Below the pieces are notes generated by a model that saw nothing but the letters and a program-made list of their open reading frames with translations, had not been told where the DNA came from and ran no database searches. Below are positions 1-5,756 of a stretch of 9,469 nucleotides of DNA, in pieces (the stretch's first letter is position 1; the number at the start of each line of letters is the position of its first letter). The position numbers and the translations under genes were made by a program. This DNA comes from WHSW01 sp035296705 (lineage in GTDB: Bacteria; Actinomycetota; Thermoleophilia; Solirubrobacterales; 70-9): NCBI GenBank assembly GCA_035296705.1, contig DATHAL010000091.1:1-9469 (forward strand), written 5' to 3'.

Positions 1-306
1 ATCGACGGCGGGCTCTTCTACCTGACGCCGATCTGGAGCAACGGCGACTGGCGCCTCTACCGCGTGCGGGGCGGCGGCGGGCTCGAGGCGACCGGCGTCC
101 GCCTCGAGGCCATGGGCAGCTTCAGGATCGCCCGTCCGCGAGCGGGCGCCGAGGCGCTTCCCCTGAACTGGAACCGCTACTGGAGCGTCGCGGAGGGAAT
201 GGCCTGCCTGCGGGAGGGCGAGGACGGCGAGACGGTGGTCGAGGCGCGCGGCCGCGCGCCGGTCGCCGTCGAGACCCGCATCGGCGGGAGCTCGTGCTCG
301 GGCTAG
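1..306 (+). CDS. C-terminal part of an unrecognised protein (5' end outside window)
   Basis: The frame is open from the first base and ends at TAG 304-306, giving the last 101 residues of a longer protein. An internal ATG at 112 or GTG at 65 is unlikely to be the true start because the coding-like sequence continues to the window edge. The visible part is soluble, rich in Gly, Arg, Glu and aromatic residues (FYLTPIWSNGDWRLYRV near the beginning, LPLNWNRYW in the middle) and ends in GGSSCSG. It has no membrane segment and no catalytic motif I can name. The Trp/Tyr-rich short strands would suit a beta-rich fold, but that is a guess. Its last 13 bases overlap the start of the downstream transporter gene, so the two are probably translated from one mRNA. 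Function unknown. Confidence 0.6.
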   Translation: MDGGLFYLTPIWSNGDWRLYRVRGGGGLEATGVRLEAMGSFRIARPRAGAEALPLNWNRYWSVAEGMACLREGEDGETVVEARGRAPVAVETRIGGSSCSG

Positions 307-1133
307 CGCTCGGTCTCGCCTCGAGCCTCGCCTGGGGCGTATCGGACTTCCTCGGCGGCCTTCAAAGCCGCCGGATCGCCACCCTGAGCGTCCTGCTCGT
401 CAGCCAGCCGGTGGGCCTCGTGCTCGCGCTCGCGGTCGCGCTCGTGTTCGGGGGCACCGCGCTTGACGCGGAATCGGCGGCCCTCGGAGCCGCCGCCGGC
501 GCCGTCGTCGTGCTCGCGCTCGGCGCCTTTTATCGCGCAATGGCGCTCGGCTCGGTGAGCGTGGTGGCGACGATCGGCGCGCTCGGCGTGGTCGTCCCGG
601 TCGCCGCAGGCCTCGCCGGCGGCGAGGAGCCGGCGGCGATCCAGCTCGCCGGCGCCGCGGTGGCGATCGTCGGCGTCCTCCTCGTCTCGCGCGAGCCCGA
701 CCCGGAGTGGCGCGCCGCCGGCAGGAAGTCCGTCGGCCTCGCGGGAGCCGCGGCGCTCGGCTTCGGCACCTTCTTCTGGCTGCTCGACCTGAGCTCCGGC
801 CCCGAGCCCGCGTGGACGATCGTGGTCGCCAGGGCCGGCGGCGTCGCGCTGCTGCTCATCGCCGCCGCGCGGATGCGGCCGTCGCTCGGCTGCCAGCGGG
901 AGGTGATGCCGTGGCTCGTCGTCATCGGCGTCTGCGACGTGACCGCGAACTCGCTGTTCGCGGTCGCCACGAATCACGGCCTGCTGTCGCTTGTCGCCGT
1001 CGCCGGGTCGCTCTACTCGGCCGTCACCATGGTGCTCGCGCGCGTCGTCCTCGGCGAGCGGCTCGCGCGCCCGCGCCAGGTCGGCGTGCTCGTGGCGCTC
1101 GCCGGCGTCGCGATGATCGCCGCGGCGGCCTGA
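294..1133 (+). CDS. EamA/DMT-family membrane transporter
   Basis: A 279-residue very hydrophobic protein with about ten predicted membrane segments in two homologous halves, the layout of EamA (drug/metabolite transporter) proteins. Residues 1-20 (LGLASSLAWGVSDFLGG) match the usual first helix. The first half ends with the segment around 84-132 (ALGSVSVVATIGALGVVVPV, then a helix ending GVLLVSREP). The second half ends with the parallel segment 224-278, including the conserved-type VLGERLARPRQVGVLVALAG. The family moves small metabolites or amphipathic compounds across the cytoplasmic membrane; the substrate cannot be read from sequence. The GTG start at 294 lies inside the upstream gene, with GGGAG at 286-290 only 3 nt before it, so translational coupling is likely. 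The stop TGA lies 3 nt from the stop of the convergent HAD gene. Confidence 0.88.
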   Translation: MLGLALGLASSLAWGVSDFLGGLQSRRIATLSVLLVSQPVGLVLALAVALVFGGTALDAESAALGAAAGAVVVLALGAFYRAMALGSVSVVATIGALGVVVPVAAGLAGGEEPAAIQLAGAAVAIVGVLLVSREPDPEWRAAGRKSVGLAGAAALGFGTFFWLLDLSSGPEPAWTIVVARAGGVALLLIAAARMRPSLGCQREVMPWLVVIGVCDVTANSLFAVATNHGLLSLVAVAGSLYSAVTMVLARVVLGERLARPRQVGVLVALAGVAMIAAAA

Positions 1134-1136
1134 GCC

Positions 1137-1739
1137 TCAGGGCAGCCGTACCGCGAGGAGCTCCTCGAGCCGCTCGACCGTCTGGTCCGAGTCGCGGTGG
1201 AGGATCGCGGTCATCCCGACCGCCTCGGCGCCCTCGCAGTTCTCGCGCAGGTCGTCGACGAAGACCGCGTCGGGCGGTGCGACGCTCAGTCGCTCGCAGG
1301 CGAGCCGGTAGATCTCCGGCTGCGGCTTGTGCATGCCGACGTCGCCCGAGATCACGGTCGCGTCGAAGAGGTCGATGGGCGCGCGCTCGTAGATCCGGGC
1401 CCCCCACGAGTTGGAGATCAGCCCGGTCTTCACGCCGGCCGCGCGCGCCCCTCGCACCGCGGCAACCATCCGATCGTCGGGCCGCAGGGCGGCGAACATC
1501 CGGTCGATCAGCCCATCGTGCTCGGCGATCCCGAGCAGCGCGCAGAACCCGCGCTCGAACTCGGCCTCGCCGAGCTGGCCGGTTTCGAGGCCGCGGAGCA
1601 GCCGCAGCGCCTCGGGGTCGGTGCGAAACAGGTCGCGCACCGTCTCCGGCGCGAGCCCCTCTGCCTCGCAGAAGGAGGCGAACGCGGGCCAGACGCTCGT
1701 CGTCAAAACACCGCCGAAGTCGACCACGAGCGCTGACAT
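1137..1739 (-). CDS. HAD-superfamily (HAD-IA) hydrolase, ACAD10 N-terminal-domain type
   Basis: A 200-residue protein with all HAD landmarks in order: nucleophile motif I VVDFGGVL with Asp7, motif II LISNS with Ser109, motif III Lys138 in MHKPQPEIY and motif IV VFVDD with Asp162/Asp163. The helical insert between residues 15 and 90 gives the C1 cap of HAD-IA phosphatases and dehalogenases. Two residues after the nucleophile is Gly9 rather than the general-acid Asp of most HAD phosphatases; YihX-type phosphatases share this kind of substitution. I chose ATG 1739 because homology begins there (MSALVVDFGG) and GGCGGG lies about 7 nt upstream; ATG 1754 or 1829 would only add unconserved residues. 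The neighbouring kinase and nearby acyl-CoA dehydrogenase match the other two domains of animal ACAD10, so it probably acts on a phosphorylated intermediate of that pathway. That role is inference. Confidence 0.85.
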   Translation of the reverse strand: MSALVVDFGGVLTTSVWPAFASFCEAEGLAPETVRDLFRTDPEALRLLRGLETGQLGEAEFERGFCALLGIAEHDGLIDRMFAALRPDDRMVAAVRGARAAGVKTGLISNSWGARIYERAPIDLFDATVISGDVGMHKPQPEIYRLACERLSVAPPDAVFVDDLRENCEGAEAVGMTAILHRDSDQTVERLEELLAVRLP

Positions 1740-1752
1740 ATGCTTGCCCGCC
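1740..1752. promoter_or_regulatory. 13-bp divergent gap between HAD and kinase start codons
   Basis: The HAD gene starts leftwards at 1739 and the kinase gene starts rightwards at 1753. A CCATGG palindrome at 1751-1756 even offers a start on both strands (ATG 1753 on +, ATG 1754 on -). No core promoter fits in 13 bp, so each promoter must lie inside the opposite coding sequence, or the mRNAs are leaderless. I could not identify -10 or -35 elements with confidence. Confidence 0.5.
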
Positions 1753-2799
1753 ATGGGCGAGGAGGCTATCCGGACCGACTCCGTCGACGGCATCGATTCG
1801 CCTGCGCTCGAGCGCTGGTTCGTCGACAACGTCGCGGCCGTCGAGCCGCCGCTCGCCTACGAGAAGATCGCGGGCGGGCGCTCGAACCTGACCTACCGTG
1901 TGACCGACGCCGCCGGCGGCCGCTGGGCACTCCGGCGGCCGCCGCTCGGCAAGCGCCTCGCGTCCGCGCACGACATGGCGCGCGAGCACCGGATCGTCTC
2001 CGCGCTCGGGCCCACGAACGTGCCCGTGGCGCCGGTGGTCGGCTTCTGCGGCGACGAATCGGTCAACGGAGCGCCGTTTTATGTCATGGGCTGGGTCGAC
2101 GGGCCAATCATGCGCAGCAAGGCGCAGGCCGACCTGTTTCCGGAGGAGGCGACGCGGCGGGCGATCGGCGAGCGCGTCATCGACACGCTCGTCGAGATCC
2201 ACGCCCTCGTGCCGGACGAGGTCGGACTCGGCGACCTCGGCAAGAGGGAGGACTACGTGGCCCGCCAGCTCCACCGGTGGGAGGGCCAGTGGGAGAAGTC
2301 GCGGACACGCGAGCTGCCGCTGGTCTCCGACGTCCACGACCGGCTCGCCGCGAGGATCCCCGAGCAGGGCCCGGCCAGCCTCGTCCACGGCGACTACCGG
2401 CTCGACAACATGATCCTCAGCGATACCGGCGAGGTCGCCGCGGTCGTCGACTGGGAGCTCTGCACGCTTGGCGATCCCCTCGCCGACGTCGGCCTGCTCC
2501 TGGTCTACTGGGGCTCGCCCGGCGACGAGCTCATGCCGCTCCTCGAGCCGGCGACGCTGGCGCCCGGATTCCCGCGGCGCGAGGAGGTCGCCGCCCTCTA
2601 CGCGGGGCGCTCCGGCCGCGACGTCTCGGAGATCGACTTCTACGTCGCGCTCGGCCTCTGGAAGCTCGCGATCGTGCTCGAGGGCGTCTTCGCCCGCTTT
2701 CGCGCCGGTCAGTACGGCGACGCCGAGGAGACCCGCGAGGGCGACGTGGTCGCGCAGCTGGCGGTCGCCGCGTCCGAGGCGGTCGATCGGCTCGGGTAA
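1753..2799 (+). CDS. APH-family acyl-CoA-associated kinase (ACAD10/ACAD11 kinase-domain type)
   Basis: A 348-residue phosphotransferase of the aminoglycoside phosphotransferase/choline kinase fold. The nucleotide-binding loop is GGRSNLTYRV (41-50), followed by WALRRPPLG (58-66) and AHDMAREH (72-79), as in ACAD10/11 kinase domains. The catalytic loop is LVHGDYRLDN (210-219) with His212, Asp214 and Asn219, and the metal-binding motif is VVDWELCTLGDPLADVG (231-247) with Asp233. These kinases are not antibiotic-resistance enzymes: in ACAD10/11 and in the LvaA-type enzyme of levulinate catabolism they phosphorylate the hydroxyl of a 4-hydroxyacyl-CoA so that an acyl-CoA-dehydrogenase-fold partner can eliminate phosphate. 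Such a partner is encoded at 3401-4660. ATG 1753 is the only standard start near the beginning of homology (TTG 1744 is possible); no good ribosome site precedes it. The substrate chain length is unknown. Confidence 0.85.
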   Translation: MGEEAIRTDSVDGIDSPALERWFVDNVAAVEPPLAYEKIAGGRSNLTYRVTDAAGGRWALRRPPLGKRLASAHDMAREHRIVSALGPTNVPVAPVVGFCGDESVNGAPFYVMGWVDGPIMRSKAQADLFPEEATRRAIGERVIDTLVEIHALVPDEVGLGDLGKREDYVARQLHRWEGQWEKSRTRELPLVSDVHDRLAARIPEQGPASLVHGDYRLDNMILSDTGEVAAVVDWELCTLGDPLADVGLLLVYWGSPGDELMPLLEPATLAPGFPRREEVAALYAGRSGRDVSEIDFYVALGLWKLAIVLEGVFARFRAGQYGDAEETREGDVVAQLAVAASEAVDRLG

Positions 2800-2904
2800 G
2801 TGGTCGCCGGACGTAGGTAAGGGATCAGAGGCCGAAAGTCGGCTCGTAAGGCCGATGTGCGGCCCCCTTCTTAGTTGTTCAATCGTCGTAGAGGTCGAAC
2901 GAAG

Positions 2905-2910
2905 AAGGGA
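2905..2910 (+). promoter_or_regulatory. Ribosome binding site of the 140-aa gene
   Basis: The purine-rich AAGGGA, within GAAGAAGGGA at 2901-2910, ends 5 nt before ATG 2916. It is one of the few clear Shine-Dalgarno sites in this window and supports both the reality and the start of the small gene. The rest of the 116-nt gap after the kinase stop shows only a weak 5-bp hairpin (2831-2843) and no certain promoter. Confidence 0.55.
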
Positions 2911-2915
2911 CCACG

Positions 2916-3338
2916 ATGACCACGCTGATCACCACCCTCGCCAACGATCGAAACCGCGAGCTGCGACGCGAAGCCGCATCTCGCCGCCGCCTCGGCCGCA
3001 GCCGCAAGCTGCGGTCGTCGCGGCGTGACGCCGACCACCACGTCGTCGAGGCCGTCGCGGTGCGCCGGCTCGCCGACCGACCCTCCGACAGAGCAGCGGT
3101 CGAGCATCTGGCCGGGCTCGATTCGACCGAGCCGCTCACGGGCGAGGTCCTCGGCGCGGAGCTCGACGGGCGGCTCGTCGCCGCGATCTCGCTGACGACC
3201 GGCGACACGATCGCCGACCCCTTCACCCACACCGATCGGATCCGCTCACTGCTCAAGACCCGAGCCGAGCAGCTCGGGGGCGGCGCGAGCCGGTTCGGGC
3301 TGCGCCGCCGCAGCGCGCCCGTCGCGTCGACCTGCTGA
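2916..3338 (+). CDS. Small conserved-type actinobacterial protein of unknown function
   Basis: A 140-residue protein. Residues 11-50 are strongly basic and probably helical or disordered (RELRREAASRRRLGRSRK, then more Arg). Residues 47-122 form a compact domain: VRRLADRPSDRAAVEHLAGLDS, then TGEVLGAELDGRLVAAISL, TGDTIADPF and a helix ending LLKTRAEQL. The pattern of a helix, beta hairpin, an ADPF turn and a closing LLxxRAxQL helix is familiar to me from short hypothetical proteins that are common in Thermoleophilia. It loosely resembles the start of an acetyltransferase (GNAT) fold but is too short to hold a complete one, so I assign no function. A good ribosome site and the hairpin 17 nt after the stop support a real, separately terminated gene. 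The tail after residue 122 (Arg/Ser-rich, ending STC) looks unstructured. Confidence 0.72.
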   Translation: MTTLITTLANDRNRELRREAASRRRLGRSRKLRSSRRDADHHVVEAVAVRRLADRPSDRAAVEHLAGLDSTEPLTGEVLGAELDGRLVAAISLTTGDTIADPFTHTDRIRSLLKTRAEQLGGGASRFGLRRRSAPVASTC

Positions 3339-3354
3339 GCGTCGCGGCATCCGT

Positions 3355-3392
3355 TGCACCAAAATGCCGGCTATAACCGGCAATTTGGTGCA
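3355..3392. terminator. Long hairpin between convergent stops, candidate bidirectional terminator
   Basis: The left arm TGCACCAAAATGCCGG (3355-3370) and right arm CCGGCAATTTGGTGCA (3377-3392) pair over 16 positions with one A-A mismatch, around the loop CTATAA. It starts 17 nt after the stop of the 140-aa gene and lies 8 nt beyond the stop of the acyl-CoA dehydrogenase on the other strand. There is no T-run on either side, so it would be an I-shaped, tail-less terminator of the sort proposed for actinobacteria. An operator is less likely given the position between two gene ends. Confidence 0.6.
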
Positions 3393-3400
3393 GTCGACCC

Positions 3401-4660
3401 TCAGGAGACCGGTTGCGCGGGGGCCGGCTCCTCAGCCTTCGTGTCGGCCGGCCGCCCGATGCGATTGAGCTCGCGGCGGGCGATGACCATCTTGTGGACC
3501 TCGTCCGGCCCGTCGGCGACCTTGAGCATGCGCGAGAAGCGCCACATGCCGGCGAGCGGGATGTCGTCGGACATCCCGAGTGAGCCGTGGACCTGGATCG
3601 CGCGGTCGAGCACGTCCATGACGACGTTGGCGGCGACGACCTTGATCATCGAGATCTCGCGCCGCGCCTCCTTCTTGCCGTAGGTGTCCATCTTCCATGC
3701 GGCCATCAGGGTCAGCAGTCGCGCCTGCTCGGTCTCGATCCGTGACTTGGCGATGAAGTCCTGGACGAATTGCTTCTCGGCGAGCTTGCCGCCGAAGGCC
3801 TCGCGGCTCGAGGCGCGCTCGCACATCATCTCGATCGCCCGCTCGCAGGTTCCGACCGCGCGCATGCAGTGGTGGATTCGCCCGGGGCCGAGCCGGTCCT
3901 GGGCGATCACGAACCCTGCCTGGCGCGGGCCGAGCAGGTTGGCGGCAGGGACCCGGCAGTCCTCGTAGCGGATCTCGCAGTGGCCGGGGCCGCCGGAGTG
4001 GCCCATCACCGGCACGGGGCGCACGAGGTCGAACCCCGGACCGTCGGTGGGCACGAGGATCATCGAGGCGCGCGCGTACCGGTGCGCGTCGGGGTCGGTG
4101 ACCACCATCGCGATCGCGACCGAGGCGCCGACCGCGCCCGAGGTGAACCACTTGTGGCCGTTGATCACCCACTCGTCGCCGTCGAGCTCGGCCCGGGCCT
4201 TGAGCGTCGTCGGGTCCGATCCCGCGACCTCCGGCTCGGTCATCGAAAAGCAAGAGCGGATCTCGCCGTCGAGCAGCGGCTCGAGCCATTCGCGCTTTTG
4301 CTCCGGCGTCCCGTGCTCGGCGAGGATCTCCATGTTCCCCGTGTCCGGGGCCGCGCAGTTGAAGGCCATCGGCGCGACGGCGGGGCTGCGCCCCATCTCC
4401 TCGCAGAGCACCCCGTACTCCCAGTTGGTGAGGCCGACGCCGTGCTCTGAATCCGCGATGAACAGGTTCCACAGGCCCTCGGCCTTGGCCTTCTCGCGGA
4501 CCTCGACCAGGATCCCCGGATAGGCGCGGCCGGAATCGACCGTGACCTCCTCGTCGAGCGCCTGCAGGGCCTCGGCCTCGTTCGGGTAGACGTGCTCGCC
4601 CATGAACTCCCGGATCCGGTCACGGAGCTCGGTGACGCGCGGGCTGAGCTCGAAGTCCAC
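3401..4660 (-). CDS. Acyl-CoA dehydrogenase-family protein (ACAD10/ACAD11/LvaC-like)
   Basis: A 419-residue protein with the full three-part acyl-CoA dehydrogenase layout: alpha-helical N domain (1-135), central beta domain (136-240) and C-terminal helical FAD-binding domain (250-400). The family signature appears as SMTEPEVAGSD (139-149), followed by GHKWFTSGA (168-176). The C domain has RAIQVHGSLGMSDD (353-366). Where typical family members carry the catalytic Glu in an EGT motif, this protein has VADGPDEVH (381-389), so Asp383 would be the base; ADGPDEVH is characteristic of the ACAD10/11 branch. With the kinase at 1753 it probably forms the second step, turning a phosphorylated hydroxyacyl-CoA into an enoyl-CoA. 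The start is GTG 4660, with AAGG about 9 nt upstream. It follows the TauE gene by 32 nt on the same strand, probably in one transcript. An Ala/Pro-rich tail follows residue 402. Confidence 0.9.
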   Translation of the reverse strand: MDFELSPRVTELRDRIREFMGEHVYPNEAEALQALDEEVTVDSGRAYPGILVEVREKAKAEGLWNLFIADSEHGVGLTNWEYGVLCEEMGRSPAVAPMAFNCAAPDTGNMEILAEHGTPEQKREWLEPLLDGEIRSCFSMTEPEVAGSDPTTLKARAELDGDEWVINGHKWFTSGAVGASVAIAMVVTDPDAHRYARASMILVPTDGPGFDLVRPVPVMGHSGGPGHCEIRYEDCRVPAANLLGPRQAGFVIAQDRLGPGRIHHCMRAVGTCERAIEMMCERASSREAFGGKLAEKQFVQDFIAKSRIETEQARLLTLMAAWKMDTYGKKEARREISMIKVVAANVVMDVLDRAIQVHGSLGMSDDIPLAGMWRFSRMLKVADGPDEVHKMVIARRELNRIGRPADTKAEEPAPAQPVS

Positions 4661-4692
4661 GCGCGGACCTTATCGCCGCCGGCGCGCGCGGC

Positions 4693-5634
4693 TCAGGCCG
4701 GAGCGCCGGCGGGCGCGCGGCGGGCGCCGCGTGCGCGACTGCGGGAGATCGCCTGGGCGGCGAACAGGAGCCCGACCATGAGGCTGGCGACGATGATCGC
4801 CGGGATCACGACGCCGGGCGTCCCCTCGTTGATGATCAGCGTCGTGCCCGAGGTCATCAGGACGACCGCGAGCGCGTAGCGCAGGACCCGCTGCGGAGCC
4901 TTCACCGAGAGGTTGGTCCCGAGGATCACGCCGGGGATCGAGCCGAGCAGGATTGTCGCGGCGAGCGCGAAGTCGATGTTGCCGCCGACCCAGTGCGCGA
5001 AGCCGGCCGCCCACAGCAGGACGGCGGCGTGGAAGACGTCGGTGCCGACGACACGCTGGGGCGTCAGCCGGAAGATCGCGATCAGCGCGATTGCGATCAG
5101 CGTGCCCGAGCCCGCCGAGGTGAGGCCGATGACGAACCCGGTCAGCGCGCCGGTGACGACCGCCGCGATGATGTGGCGCCGGTAGAGGTGCAGCGCCGAG
5201 CGCTCCTGGATCACGCCCGCGAGGAAGAGCGACCGCAGAAGCGTCGCGACGCCGACGACCACCAGCGTGCCGCCGAGCATCCCGAGCACGATCGTGCCGA
5301 CGTCGTCGCCGTAGTGGTTTTGGAGAAACTCGATCACCCAGACGCCGGTGATCGCCGCCGGGACGCTGCCGACCGCGAGCCAGAAGGCGAGACCCCTGTG
5401 GACCGTGCCCAGCTTCAGGTGCTTGTAGCCGCCGACGGTCTTCGTCACCGCGCCGTAGAAGATGTCGGTGCCGATCGCGGTGACCGGCTGGATCCCGAAG
5501 ACGAGGATCAGAAGCGGCGTCATCAGCGACGCGCCGCCCATCCCGGTCAGGCCGACGAGCAGGCCGATGCCGAAGCCGAAGATGATGATCTTCGGGTCGA
5601 ACCCGAAGCCGAGGATGTGAACTACTTCTTCCAT
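4693..5634 (-). CDS. TauE/SafE-family anion permease
   Basis: A 313-residue membrane protein with about eight or nine helices in two repeats. The first repeat opens with GIGLLVGLTGMGGASLMTPL (22-41) and VTAIGTDIFYGAVTKTVGGY (51-70); the second repeats this as GLTSAGSGTL (170-179) and RVVGTDVFHAAVLLWAAG (194-211). This paired glycine-rich pattern is diagnostic of TauE/SafE (sulfite exporter) proteins. Members move sulfite, sulfonates, sulfoacetate or other small organic anions. Nearby sulfate-activation genes and the Rrf2 gene immediately upstream favour a sulfur anion, but the gene just downstream is an acyl-CoA dehydrogenase, so an organic acid is also possible. The tail after 296 is Arg/Ala-rich. 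ATG 5634 fits the first helix, yet the preceding bases on this strand include a run of seven C, the opposite of a ribosome site. A leaderless or inefficiently started mRNA is possible. Confidence 0.87.
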   Translation of the reverse strand: MEEVVHILGFGFDPKIIIFGFGIGLLVGLTGMGGASLMTPLLILVFGIQPVTAIGTDIFYGAVTKTVGGYKHLKLGTVHRGLAFWLAVGSVPAAITGVWVIEFLQNHYGDDVGTIVLGMLGGTLVVVGVATLLRSLFLAGVIQERSALHLYRRHIIAAVVTGALTGFVIGLTSAGSGTLIAIALIAIFRLTPQRVVGTDVFHAAVLLWAAGFAHWVGGNIDFALAATILLGSIPGVILGTNLSVKAPQRVLRYALAVVLMTSGTTLIINEGTPGVVIPAIIVASLMVGLLFAAQAISRSRARGARRAPAGAPA

Positions 5635-5756
5635 CGCGGGTTTGGGGGGGAGTGAGTACCCGGGGTGGAGACGGTTTGTCTCTTTGTGGACCGATTTGGT
5701 CCTTTATTGCGCGGCCGGAATGTTAGCTGATCGTGCCGGTCAACAAGCACGGCGAC
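5635..5756. promoter_or_regulatory. Rrf2-tauE intergenic region
   Basis: This 122-bp region separates the stop of the Rrf2 gene from the start of the permease gene, both on the - strand. It is visibly less GC-rich than the genes around it in its middle part (5672-5710), as expected of a promoter. It contains the inverted repeat at 5688-5702, a G7 run at 5645-5651 and a weak 5-bp stem (5732-5736 with 5747-5751) just beyond the Rrf2 stop. No clear terminator or complete -35/-10 pair was found. Confidence 0.4.
5688..5702. promoter_or_regulatory. Inverted repeat upstream of tauE, possible operator
   Basis: GGACCGATTTGGTCC is a 5-bp perfect inverted repeat around a 5-bp AT-rich centre, 54 bp before the permease start. 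Its size and position suit a dimeric regulator site, and the gene for an Rrf2 dimer is immediately upstream. The repeat is short, so chance cannot be excluded. Confidence 0.3.

Noticed and set aside
1411..1752. N-terminal extension of the kinase frame
   Set aside because: It is antisense to the HAD coding sequence and Ser/Arg-rich; kinase homology begins after ATG 1753.
707..1891. Long + strand open frame (394 codons)
   Set aside because: More than a third of it is Arg; it is out of frame with EamA and antisense to HAD.
1024..2388. Long - strand open frame (454 codons) across EamA, HAD and kinase genes
   Set aside because: It is Arg/Ala/Asp-rich low-complexity translation with no domain, and it lies antisense or out of frame to three genes with clear motifs. 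This is typical of high GC.
1753..2799. Aminoglycoside-resistance gene
   Set aside because: The fold is shared, but the ALRRPP, AHDMAREH and DWELCTLGDPLADVG motifs are those of the acyl-CoA-linked kinases, and a matching dehydrogenase lies nearby.
2831..2843. Small hairpin GCCGA-AAG-TCGGC after the kinase gene as a terminator
   Set aside because: Only 5 bp of stem and no T-run; such stems are frequent by chance at this GC content.
1137..4660. A single broken ACAD10-like fusion gene
   Set aside because: The three parts lie on different strands, each with its own start and stop and complete motifs, so this is not a frameshifted fusion.
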